In this document: positions 1-5,559 of the stretch, one piece after another
How positions within the stretch are numbered: the first letter of the stretch is position 1
How the letters are laid out: the number at the start of each line of letters is the position of its first letter
Assembly: GCA_007129635.1 (NCBI GenBank)
Contig: SKVE01000203.1
Coordinates: 1-6,136, forward strand
DNA: 6,136 bases
Origin: Planctomycetaceae bacterium
Lineage (GTDB): Bacteria > Planctomycetota > Planctomycetia > Pirellulales > Pirellulaceae
Direction of reading: 5' to 3'
Translations under genes and position numbers: made by a program
The notes under the pieces: model-generated
What the model was told of the DNA's origin: nothing
The model's database searches: none
What the model saw: the letters and a program-made list of their open reading frames with translations, nothing else

Positions 1-5
1 CCCGT

Positions 6-551
6 ATGATGAAAATCCACGCGACCACCATCCTGACCGTGCGGCATCGCAATGCGGTGGCCATGGGCGGCGACGGCCAAGTCACTCTGGGCACGTCGAT
101 CATGAAGGGCGATGCCGTCAAGATCCGCCGTTTGGCCGAAGGCAAGGTCCTGTGCGGGTTCGCCGGCGGTGCTGCCGATGCCTTTGCCCTGCTGGAACGA
201 TTCGAGGCGAAACTGAAGGATTACCCCGCAAATGTCCCGCGAGCGGCCACTGAATTGGCCAAAGAATGGCGCACCGATCGTGCTCTGCGACGATTGGAAG
301 CCCTGCTGACCGTCGCCGATGCCAAGTACACGTTACTGGTCAGCGGAACAGGGGATGTTATTCAGCCCACTGACGGAGTGGTTGCAATTGGATCAGGAGG
401 CGGGTATGCATTGGCCGCAGCGCGTGCGTTGATTCAGTATTCTGATTTGGATGCAGTTCAGATTGTTCGCGAGTCGTTAAAGATCGCGGCCGGAATCGAC
501 ATATATACTAATGATAACCTCCAGGTGGAGTATTTGGAGTGCCAGACCTAA
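6..551 (+). CDS. hslV: ATP-dependent protease HslV, peptidase subunit
   Basis: HslV is the proteasome-like threonine peptidase that forms the double-ring proteolytic core of the cytoplasmic HslVU protease. The catalytic threonine is T7 in HATTIL. Numbering from it, the expected active-site residues are present: D23 (mature D17), K39 (K33) and S130 (S124). Other family blocks are [43 protein letters not shown] and [16 protein letters not shown]. Length (181 aa) is normal for the family. The start is the first of two adjacent ATGs (6 and 9). The frame stays open to the window edge, so a start further upstream cannot be excluded and no ribosome binding site is visible. A six-residue leader, MMKIHA, must be removed to expose T7. 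The Bacillus-type ClpQ has a comparable HATTI leader. The gene is followed directly by hslU, its obligate partner. The last 200 or so bases are noticeably more AT-rich than the rest. Confidence 0.96.
   Translation: MMKIHATTILTVRHRNAVAMGGDGQVTLGTSIMKGDAVKIRRLAEGKVLCGFAGGAADAFALLERFEAKLKDYPANVPRAATELAKEWRTDRALRRLEALLTVADAKYTLLVSGTGDVIQPTDGVVAIGSGGGYALAAARALIQYSDLDAVQIVRESLKIAAGIDIYTNDNLQVEYLECQT
524..530 (+). promoter_or_regulatory. Candidate Shine-Dalgarno for hslU
   Basis: GGTGGAG lies within the end of hslV, eight bases before the GTG at 539. It is the strongest ribosome binding site among the three candidate hslU starts and argues for a start overlapping hslV. It also encodes conserved-looking HslV residues (QVEY), so the match could be incidental. 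Confidence 0.45.
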
Positions 552-1942
552 GCGGATCGTTAATGGAAACCATGACAGCAAATCAAGCGGATCTGACGCC
601 TCGGCAGATTGTGTCCGAGTTGGATCGGTACATCATTGGTCAGGCGGAGGCGAAGCGATCGATCGCCATCGCGGTCCGCAACCGCTGGCGTCGGCAGCAA
701 TTGGGCGGCGACATGCGCGAGGAGGTGGCTCCGAAGAACATCCTGATGGTGGGCCCGACCGGCGTGGGCAAGACGGAGATCGCGCGGCGCTTGGCTCGGC
801 TGACCGGGGCTCCGTTCATCAAAGTCGAAGCGACGAAGTACACCGAGGTGGGCTACTACGGACGCGATGTGGAGAGCATGGTCCGCGAATTGGTGGAAAA
901 TGCCATCGGATTGGTCCGCGAGCGTGAGCGGAAGAGTGTCGAGGCCGAGGCGCGTCACCGCGTCGAGGAGCGGTTGCTGGATCTGCTGGTGCCCCGTCCG
1001 GTCGATTTTGTCGTGGAAGACGATGACGACCACCAAGACGACGAAGACTCCGACGCGGCGGCTAAACAATACAAACGGACTCGCGAGCGAATGCGGCTGA
1101 TGCTGGTCACCGGCGAACTGGACCAACGCAAGGTCGAACTGGCTCTGGAGCAGAAAGCCATGCCGGTGATGGTGGGCAGCCTGGGCATGGAGCAGATGGA
1201 TCTGGATCTGCAGGGCATGTTCGAAAAGATCCTGCCTCGAACCACCGCACATCGCGAGATGACGGTCGCCGCCGCCCGCGATGTCTTGTTCGACCAGGAA
1301 TGCGAAGCGCTGCTGGACCCCGAGAAGATCAATCATGCGGCCATCGAGTTAGCCGAAAACGTGGGCATCATTTTCGTCGACGAACTGGACAAGGTGGTCG
1401 CCAGCGATTCGCGAGGTGCGGACGTGTCCCGGCAGGGCGTCCAACGCGATCTGCTGCCGATCATCGAAGGCACCACCGTCCAGACCCGCTACGGCTATGT
1501 CCGCACCGACCATGTACTGTTCGTCGCAGCCGGCGCTTTTCACCGAGCCAAGCCGTCGGAACTGATGCCCGAGCTGCAAGGACGCTTTCCGATCCGCGTC
1601 GAACTGAACGACCTGACGCAAGCGGATTTCGTCCAGATTTTGACCGAGCCCAAGAACTCGCTGACGCGTCAGTACACCGCCCTGATGGAGACCGAAGACA
1701 TCAAGCTGAGCTTTACCGACGATGCGATCGAATCGCTGGCGACGTACGCGTTCAAGGTCAACCAATCGACGCAGAACATCGGCGCACGGCGACTGTACAC
1801 CATCATGGAACGGCTGCTGGAAGAATTGAGTTTCGATGCGCCGGACATGTCGTCCCAACACGTCAAGATCGATGCCGCCTACGTCGCTCAACGGCTGGAA
1901 GAGATCAGCGAAGACGAAGAGCTGAGTAAGTTTATTTTGTAG
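539..1942 (+). CDS. hslU: ATP-dependent protease ATPase subunit HslU
   Basis: HslU is the AAA+ hexameric unfoldase that feeds substrates into HslV. Numbering from the GTG at 539: conserved N-terminal block [17 protein letters not shown] (19-35), Walker A GPTGVGKT (72-79), pore loop GYYG (105-108, usually GYVG), intermediate I-domain (about 125-265), Walker [10 protein letters not shown] (277-285), arginine finger R349 in [12 protein letters not shown], sensor-2 R417 in IGARRL, and the C-terminal tail SKFIL that docks into HslV. The I-domain carries an acidic run, [11 protein letters not shown], at 160-170. The start is unsettled. The GTG at 539 has a Shine-Dalgarno GGTGGAG eight bases upstream and overlaps hslV by 13 bases. 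The ATGs at 563 and 572 give N termini closer to the usual family length. The GTG is chosen for its ribosome binding site. Overlap with hslV implies coupled translation and fixed stoichiometry. Confidence 0.96.
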   Translation: MPDLSGSLMETMTANQADLTPRQIVSELDRYIIGQAEAKRSIAIAVRNRWRRQQLGGDMREEVAPKNILMVGPTGVGKTEIARRLARLTGAPFIKVEATKYTEVGYYGRDVESMVRELVENAIGLVRERERKSVEAEARHRVEERLLDLLVPRPVDFVVEDDDDHQDDEDSDAAAKQYKRTRERMRLMLVTGELDQRKVELALEQKAMPVMVGSLGMEQMDLDLQGMFEKILPRTTAHREMTVAAARDVLFDQECEALLDPEKINHAAIELAENVGIIFVDELDKVVASDSRGADVSRQGVQRDLLPIIEGTTVQTRYGYVRTDHVLFVAAGAFHRAKPSELMPELQGRFPIRVELNDLTQADFVQILTEPKNSLTRQYTALMETEDIKLSFTDDAIESLATYAFKVNQSTQNIGARRLYTIMERLLEELSFDAPDMSSQHVKIDAAYVAQRLEEISEDEELSKFIL

Positions 1943-1995
1943 ACCACCGACCATCCCCTACGGATCCGTCCGCGTGCTGCAACCGGTTGCCATAC

Positions 1996-2003
1996 AAAGG
2001 AAG
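1996..2003 (+). promoter_or_regulatory. Shine-Dalgarno for the NUDIX gene
   Basis: AAAGGAAG contains AGGA six bases before the ATG at 2008. This decides for that ATG over the in-frame TTG at 1987, which the site would otherwise overlap. Confidence 0.6.
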
Positions 2004-2007
2004 TCGC

Positions 2008-2628
2008 ATGTCGATCGTGCCAAGCGAACATGTGCTGGTCGTTCCCACGCAGGTGCTGAACGAACTGGGCTATTTCCAAGGTTTCACGCCGGACATCGAC
2101 CGGTACCTGGACCGGCTGTTCAGCACCGACCACACCAGTTATCGGCCTCGTAGCGAGATGGAGGAAAACCCCGACTTTAAACAATTGATCCCGTATGTGA
2201 TCTTCCGCCATACGGACCCCGGTGGCCGGATCAGCTTGTTCTGCTACACCCGGGGAACCGGTCAGGGCGAACAGCGGTTGCACCGCAAACGCAGTATCGG
2301 GATCGGCGGCCATATCTCGACCGAGGACGCCGGTCAGACCGATCCGTATGACCAGGGCATGCGACGCGAATTGGAGGAAGAGGTCTGGATCGACACGCCC
2401 TACCGAGCCGCATGTGTGGGCCTGATCAACGACGACCAGACGGAAGTGGGCCGAGTCCATCTGGGCGTGGTCCATGTCTTTGATGTCGATCAACCTTGGG
2501 TGCGGCCCCGCGAATCGGATATCATCCAGGCGGGATTCGTACCACTGTCCGAACTGCTGTCCGATCTGGACCGCTTCGAGAGTTGGTCTCGGATCTGCCT
2601 GGAATCACTTTTTCCCCCGAAAGCATGA
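2008..2628 (+). CDS. NUDIX-fold putative phosphohydrolase (predicted phosphoesterase type)
   Basis: This 206-residue protein resembles the MutT/NUDIX 'predicted phosphoesterase' group (COG4112-like, from memory). Matching features are an N-terminal EHVLVVP (7-13), a basic/acidic segment before KQLIPYVIFRH (58-68), LHRKRSIGIGGHI (91-103), and a NUDIX helix RRELEEEVWI (119-128). NUDIX enzymes hydrolyse nucleoside diphosphates linked to another moiety. E121, E124 and E125 would bind the metal ions. The box deviates from the consensus. The usual Gly near its end is W127, and the stretch between GGH and RREL is longer than standard, so the substrate cannot be predicted. ATG 2008 is chosen over the in-frame TTG at 1987 because AAAGGAAG (1996-2003) is well placed before it. 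The gene lies 65 bases after hslU and 44 bases before the SprT-like gene, probably in one transcript. Confidence 0.8.
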   Translation: MSIVPSEHVLVVPTQVLNELGYFQGFTPDIDRYLDRLFSTDHTSYRPRSEMEENPDFKQLIPYVIFRHTDPGGRISLFCYTRGTGQGEQRLHRKRSIGIGGHISTEDAGQTDPYDQGMRRELEEEVWIDTPYRAACVGLINDDQTEVGRVHLGVVHVFDVDQPWVRPRESDIIQAGFVPLSELLSDLDRFESWSRICLESLFPPKA

Positions 2629-2672
2629 GTTGACCATTCGTCCCGGGATACCCATTGGGCTTTGTGGCTTCG

Positions 2673-3443
2673 ATGAATCACCAGCTTCAAACGGCTCTGC
2701 ACGAAGTGAACCTGTCCGGCGAGGCGATTTCGGACCGGACCAGCGAGATCTTTGAACGCGTGCTTCGCGATTCGGCCTACCTGGACGGACCGAATTTTAC
2801 GGCCTTTCATCCGCTGGACCTCCGTCGTATGTTCGATCTGTACGACCGGTTTTTCTTCAATGAGAGCTGCCGCGAAGCGTTGGGCGACGTACCGCTGCAT
2901 TTCGGCATCTCGAAGAGAATGACGCGATCGGCGGGCACCACCACGCGCCGGGAACAGCGGCTTCGGATGCCGGGGTCGGTGCACCGCGAGTATAAGATCG
3001 CCGTTTCCAGCACGCTGTTGTTCCAGACATTCTGCGGCGAAGAGCGGACCGTGACCGTCAGCGGACTGGTCTGCCACAACCGGATGCAAGCCCTGCAACG
3101 GGTGATGGAACACGAGATGGTCCATCTGATCGAGATGCTGCTGTGGACCGATTCGAGCTGTGCAGCGCGCCGTTTCCAAACCATCACTCGCCGGTTCTTC
3201 CGTCACACCCAGCACACGCACGAGCTGATCACGCCTCGTGAAAAAGCGTGGACGCAATATCAGATCCGACCAGGCGATCACGTCCGATTCCGCTTCGACG
3301 GGCACCACTACTCGGGCATCGTCAATCGGATCACCAAGCGAGCCACGATCCTGGTCGAAGACCCCCGTGGCTCGCGTTACAGCGATGGCAAGCACTACCG
3401 CAAATTCTACGTACCGATCCAGATGCTGCAAAAATTGGTCTGA
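2673..3443 (+). CDS. SprT-like zinc metalloprotease-type protein with C-terminal SH3-like domain
   Basis: This 256-residue protein belongs to the SprT-like group. DLYDRFFFNESCREAL (55-70), the KRMTRSAGTT block (81-90) and the zinc-binding HEMVH (H147, E148, H151) in RVMEHEMVHLIEMLLW follow the family pattern. SprT/Spartan proteins are metalloproteases, some of which cut DNA-protein crosslinks. The third zinc ligand, normally a His about 13-15 residues after the second, is not there: the site reads SSCAARRF (161-168). Histidines 178, 181 and 183 (FFRHTQHTHELITP) could substitute. Residues 197-256 (RPGDHVRFRFDG...GIVNRITKRATILVED) look like a KOW/SH3-type beta barrel, possibly for nucleic-acid or protein binding. 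The start is ATG 2673. In-frame TTG 2655 and GTG 2664 are alternatives, and no strong ribosome binding site separates them. It is the last intact gene of the hslVU run. Confidence 0.82.
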   Translation: MNHQLQTALHEVNLSGEAISDRTSEIFERVLRDSAYLDGPNFTAFHPLDLRRMFDLYDRFFFNESCREALGDVPLHFGISKRMTRSAGTTTRREQRLRMPGSVHREYKIAVSSTLLFQTFCGEERTVTVSGLVCHNRMQALQRVMEHEMVHLIEMLLWTDSSCAARRFQTITRRFFRHTQHTHELITPREKAWTQYQIRPGDHVRFRFDGHHYSGIVNRITKRATILVEDPRGSRYSDGKHYRKFYVPIQMLQKLV

Positions 3444-3450
3444 CGAGGAC

Positions 3451-3570
3451 TTGAGACAGATCCTCGCCAAATCCGAGGAAATCAACGGCTGGAATGAACC
3501 CGGGATGGATGACTACGACAGCTACGACGAAAGGATCGCGGAGCAATGCCGGTCCGTCGCGGAGATGTAG
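3451..3570 (+). pseudogene. Possible antitoxin C-terminal remnant
   Basis: Right after the SprT-like gene, one frame continues open to a TAG at 3568-3570. It encodes an acidic, helix-like peptide including ILAKSEEINGWNEPGMDDYD. The composition (Glu/Asp-rich, WNEPGMDDYDSYDE) looks coding and recalls the tails of small antitoxins found before MazF genes (inference from memory). The only start in the segment itself is a TTG at 3451 with a poorly spaced GAGG. Further upstream the frame lies inside the SprT-like gene. It overlaps the start of the MazF-like relic by 25 bases, a usual arrangement for toxin-antitoxin pairs. It may be a truncated antitoxin or chance coding potential. Confidence 0.35.
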
Positions 3571-3646
3571 TTCTCGTATTCGTCGCGGCGATCACAAGCA
3601 ACACGTCGCGAGTCCGCGAGCCCCATCAAATGCTCATCGACGTCTC

Positions 3647-3734
3647 GACCAAAGACTTTGAAGTTGCGCATTTCGTCAGACTTCGCCCCCACCGAGCAAG
3701 CTCGGCGGAGACGATGCGCAGCTTCAAAGACCAA
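3647..3734. repeat. Long imperfect hairpin flanked by GACCAA repeats (candidate small inserted element)
   Basis: CTTTGAAGTTGCGCAT (3656-3671) pairs with ATGCGCAGCTTCAAAG (3714-3729) over 16 positions with a single G.U wobble. Inside this, CGTC/GACG (3674-3677 and 3710-3713) extend the stem, and CCGAG-CAAG-CTCGG (3692-3705) makes an apical hairpin. GACCAA occurs at 3647-3652 and 3729-3734, as expected for a target-site duplication. The distance between copies is 82 bases, which would shift a reading frame. Deleting that unit restores MazF-like coding. It could be a REP-like or MITE-like non-autonomous element. No transposase is present in the window. Confidence 0.6.
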
Positions 3735-3750
3735 GGACGGAGTTCCGTCC
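3735..3750. repeat. Short inverted repeat GGACGG-AGTT-CCGTCC
   Basis: This is a perfect 6-base stem with a 4-base loop just after the larger hairpin. In the restored MazF-like frame it encodes KDGVPSG, so it may simply be coding sequence. No T-tract follows, so it does not look like an intrinsic terminator. Confidence 0.4.
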
Positions 3751-3872
3751 GGTTTGCCCCACAACTTGTATCGATAGAAAGCTACGATCCATTGATCGAA
3801 GCTGTTCCCCGAAAGTCCAATAGTTAGCGAAAGCCCACAAACGAGACGCTCCAATTCGGCCCCTGGAACGCG

Positions 3873-5303
3873 CTAGGTCAAGTCGTCCAGGCCGCGTCCA
3901 GTTCCCAGCCCGAACGGTACTCGCGTCGGATCAGCGGTTCCGCTTCCGGCGCGTTGATAGCCTTGAGTGCCCCGGCATCCCATTCGATCGGTTTGCCTAA
4001 GCGGACGGCCAGGTTGCCCAGCAAAACCATCTCGGTCAACGGCCCCGAGTAATCGAAGCTGGACAGCGGCTTCGAGCCGCCTTGGCAGGCCTTCGGCCAC
4101 CGTTTCCAGTCGTGGGGACGGAGTGACGATCCAGTTCGTGTTCCCGCGCTGGAACAACATCAGGCCCTGTTCGCCCACCAGGACCAGATCCCAGCGTCCG
4201 GGGCTGTCGAGGCCGGCCACCTTCTTCTTTTTCGCGGGCGAATCGGCCGGCAAGCCATCGCCATCATCGGCAGCTTGTTCCGCGACTCGCTGCAGCAATT
4301 CGTACGGCGCGTTCTGCCGACCGTCGCGGCTGCCGTCGTACCAGACGAACTTGACCGGCGGTTGTTCGACCACCGCGCGAGGCCCGACGGCGCCGCCGAG
4401 TTCACCGCCACCGACGGAAGACCGAGCGGGGAATTGGTACGTGATCGTCGACCAGAGCGGACCCGTTTCGTCCGTCAATCCGTCCGATTCCGCCTGGATC
4501 GACGTCGGCCAGCCCAGATCCAATGCCCAATAGGCCATGTCGACGATATGACAGGCCATGTCCCCCAACGCCCCCGTGCCGAAATCCCACCAGCCTCGCC
4601 AACGAAACGGCACGTAACAGCCGTTGAACGGGCGATCGGGAGCCGGTCCCAGCCAGAGATCCCAATCCAATCCGGCCGGCTTCGGCTTGTCCGCCAATTC
4701 CTGACGCTGATCCAAAGCGGCCTGGCCCTGAGGCCAGATCGGTCGATTGGTCCAGGCGTGCACCTCGTGGACAGGGCCGATCACCCCGGCTCGCACCAAC
4801 TCCACCGCTCGGCGGATCGGTTCTCCCGCATGCGCCTGGTTACCCATCTGCGTCTGCACCCCGAACCGCTGGGCGGCCAGTGTTAACAGACGGGCTTCGT
4901 GAACCGAGTGTGTCAGGGGCTTTTGGCAATACACATGCTTGCCCAGTGCCATGGCCATCAGCGCCGGGTGTGCGTGCGTATGGTCGGGCGTGCTGATCGT
5001 CACCGCATCGATGCCTTTTTCTTTTTCCAGCATGACTCGGAAATCAGCATAGCGTTTCGCGTCGGGAAGGCTCTGGAACGTCTTGGCCGCTCGATCTGCA
5101 TCCACATCGCACAAGGCCACGAACGTTCCGCCCGCCGCCGTCACGTCACGCACTTCGCCAGCGCCCTTGCCGCCGACGCCGATCCCGGCCACGTAAAACC
5201 GCTCGTTCGCCCCCCAGACGCGACGAGGCAAGAAAGTAAACCCCAACGAAGACGCAGCCGCAGTACTCAAAAAGCGGCGGCGGGTAAACGTTCGACGCGA
5301 CAT
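3873..5303 (-). CDS. Tat-exported Gfo/Idh/MocA family oxidoreductase, C terminus frameshifted
   Basis: Proteins of this family are NAD(P)-dependent sugar or inositol-type dehydrogenases, abundant in planctomycetes. The N terminus has a twin-arginine signal (TRRRFLS, 7-13), a hydrophobic stretch, and likely cleavage near VWGA/N (32/33). The Rossmann motif is GIGVGGKG (40-47), followed by ALCDVDADR (63-71). The catalytic-loop lysine lies in CQKPLTHSVHEA (K128). GDMACHIVDMAYWALDLGW (247-265) holds the conserved His252. After about residue 398 (TPSPRLE) the sequence loses family resemblance. The expected ending (SFDYSGPLTEMVLLGNLAV...REYRSGWEL) lies in another frame and stops at 3878. The start is ATG 5303, with AAGGGGG (5310-5316) six bases before it. 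The gene is convergent with the toxin relic and divergent from the FG-GAP gene. The specific substrate is unknown. Confidence 0.9.
   Translation of the reverse strand: MSRRTFTRRRFLSTAAASSLGFTFLPRRVWGANERFYVAGIGVGGKGAGEVRDVTAAGGTFVALCDVDADRAAKTFQSLPDAKRYADFRVMLEKEKGIDAVTISTPDHTHAHPALMAMALGKHVYCQKPLTHSVHEARLLTLAAQRFGVQTQMGNQAHAGEPIRRAVELVRAGVIGPVHEVHAWTNRPIWPQGQAALDQRQELADKPKPAGLDWDLWLGPAPDRPFNGCYVPFRWRGWWDFGTGALGDMACHIVDMAYWALDLGWPTSIQAESDGLTDETGPLWSTITYQFPARSSVGGGELGGAVGPRAVVEQPPVKFVWYDGSRDGRQNAPYELLQRVAEQAADDGDGLPADSPAKKKKVAGLDSPGRWDLVLVGEQGLMLFQRGNTNWIVTPSPRLETVAEGLPRRLEAAVQLRLLGAVDRDGFAGQPGRPLRQTDRMGCRGTQGYQRAGSGTADPTRVPFGLGTGRGLDDLT
3878..4117 (-). pseudogene. Out-of-frame C-terminal segment of the oxidoreductase
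   Basis: Read in the alternative minus frame, this stretch encodes HDWKRWPKACQGGSKPL, then SFDYSGPLTEMVLLGNLAV, LGKPIEWDAGALKAINAPEA and REYRSGWELDAAWTT, ending in TGA at 3880-3878. This is the typical end of planctomycete Gfo/Idh/MocA proteins. The break lies close to a GGGG run at 4114-4117 (+ strand). One extra base there would be enough to cause it, giving TPS-HDW when corrected. Intact relatives, as I recall them, have extra residues between TPSPRLE and the EWIRACKGG-like block, so a small deletion is an equally good explanation. Confidence 0.75.
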
Positions 5304-5309
5304 CGCAAA

Positions 5310-5316
5310 CCCCCTT
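5310..5316 (-). promoter_or_regulatory. Shine-Dalgarno for the oxidoreductase
   Basis: On the minus strand AAGGGGG sits six bases before ATG 5303. It is a strong, well-placed ribosome binding site that fixes the start. Confidence 0.7.
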
Positions 5317-5375
5317 GCATGCTGTGACCAGAACTCAGACGTCAGGCACCTTCGGGCGACCTGAAAATCTTCCCG

Positions 5376-5404
5376 TTTATCGGCGTTCTAACCGACCCGG
5401 TCAA
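5376..5404 (-). promoter_or_regulatory. Candidate sigma70-type promoter for the oxidoreductase
   Basis: On the minus strand TTGACC (5404-5399) and GATAAA (5381-5376) are separated by exactly 17 bases. They match the -35 consensus at five of six positions and the -10 consensus at four of six. Transcription would start near 5369 and leave a leader of about 65 bases before ATG 5303. Confidence 0.45.
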
Positions 5405-5559
5405 GCCGGGAACGAAAATCAGCCAGGAAACATTCGAGAACCCGTAGGTAGAAGCGGAGCTTGCATTCGGCAGGCGGGCCGCATACCATGCATCAGGGTC
5501 ACTGGAATAGATACGGGTCGTTTTTTCAAGTCAAGAGTTTCTTCTCAAAAGGCCAAACG
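5405..5559. other. Upstream region of the FG-GAP gene
   Basis: This is the rest of the 256-base divergent intergenic region. A weak + strand promoter-like pair, TTGCAT (5461-5466) and TACCAT (5484-5489), has 17-base spacing but is only suggestive. AAAAGG at 5547-5552 is a plausible ribosome binding site for GTG 5560. An in-frame ATG at 5488 would extend the next gene by 24 codons. I see no RNA gene or terminator here. Confidence 0.3.

Larger units (their letters stand above)
3546..3827 (+). pseudogene. MazF/PemK-like toxin relic, interrupted by a hairpin
   Basis: The open frame from ATG 3546 begins MPVRRGDVVLV, the classic MazF/PemK opening. It jumps straight to AAITSNTSRVREP and QMLIDVST, which in the intact family lie some 30 residues further on, so the middle has been lost. 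After STKDF the frame enters an imperfect hairpin (3656-3729) and no longer resembles the family. If one GACCAA repeat and the hairpin (82 bases) are removed, the frame continues STKDGVPSGLPHNLYR, matching the MazF 'STPDG..SGL.HN....NLYTI' pattern, and then hits TAG 3774-3776. MazF proteins are ribosome-independent or ribosome-associated mRNA endonucleases. This copy lacks much of the fold and is almost certainly inactive. AAGGA at 3531-3535 could be the old ribosome binding site. The family call rests on pattern memory without a search. Confidence 0.62.

Noticed and set aside
560..1336. Minus-strand open frame antisense to hslU, His/Gln-rich
   Set aside because: It is a shadow of the well-supported hslU gene, with no family signature.
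1960..1969. Perfect palindrome ACGGATCCGT between hslU and the NUDIX gene
   Set aside because: It has no loop and no following T-tract, so it is not a terminator. A 10-base palindrome is too weak to call an operator.
2632..2662. TTGACC in the gap before the SprT-like gene as a promoter
   Set aside because: No acceptable -10 hexamer at 16-18 bases, and the genes are close enough to share a transcript.
2490..3485. Long minus-strand open frame (331 codons) antisense to the SprT-like gene
   Set aside because: It has no recognisable motifs and lies fully opposite a gene with clear family motifs. It is a by-product of high-GC codon use.
3522..3854. Minus-strand open frame of 110 codons covering the toxin relic
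   Set aside because: It runs antisense through the MazF-like segments and the hairpin. No domain is recognisable and the + strand explains the sequence better, although such frames could have been annotated as hypothetical proteins elsewhere.
4275..4886. Plus-strand open frame opposite the oxidoreductase
   Set aside because: Arg/Pro-rich with no motifs, lying opposite conserved Gfo/Idh/MocA coding sequence.
5519..5526. T-run GTTTTTT upstream of the FG-GAP gene as a possible terminator
   Set aside because: No stem-loop precedes it on the plus strand, and there is no upstream plus-strand gene here to terminate.
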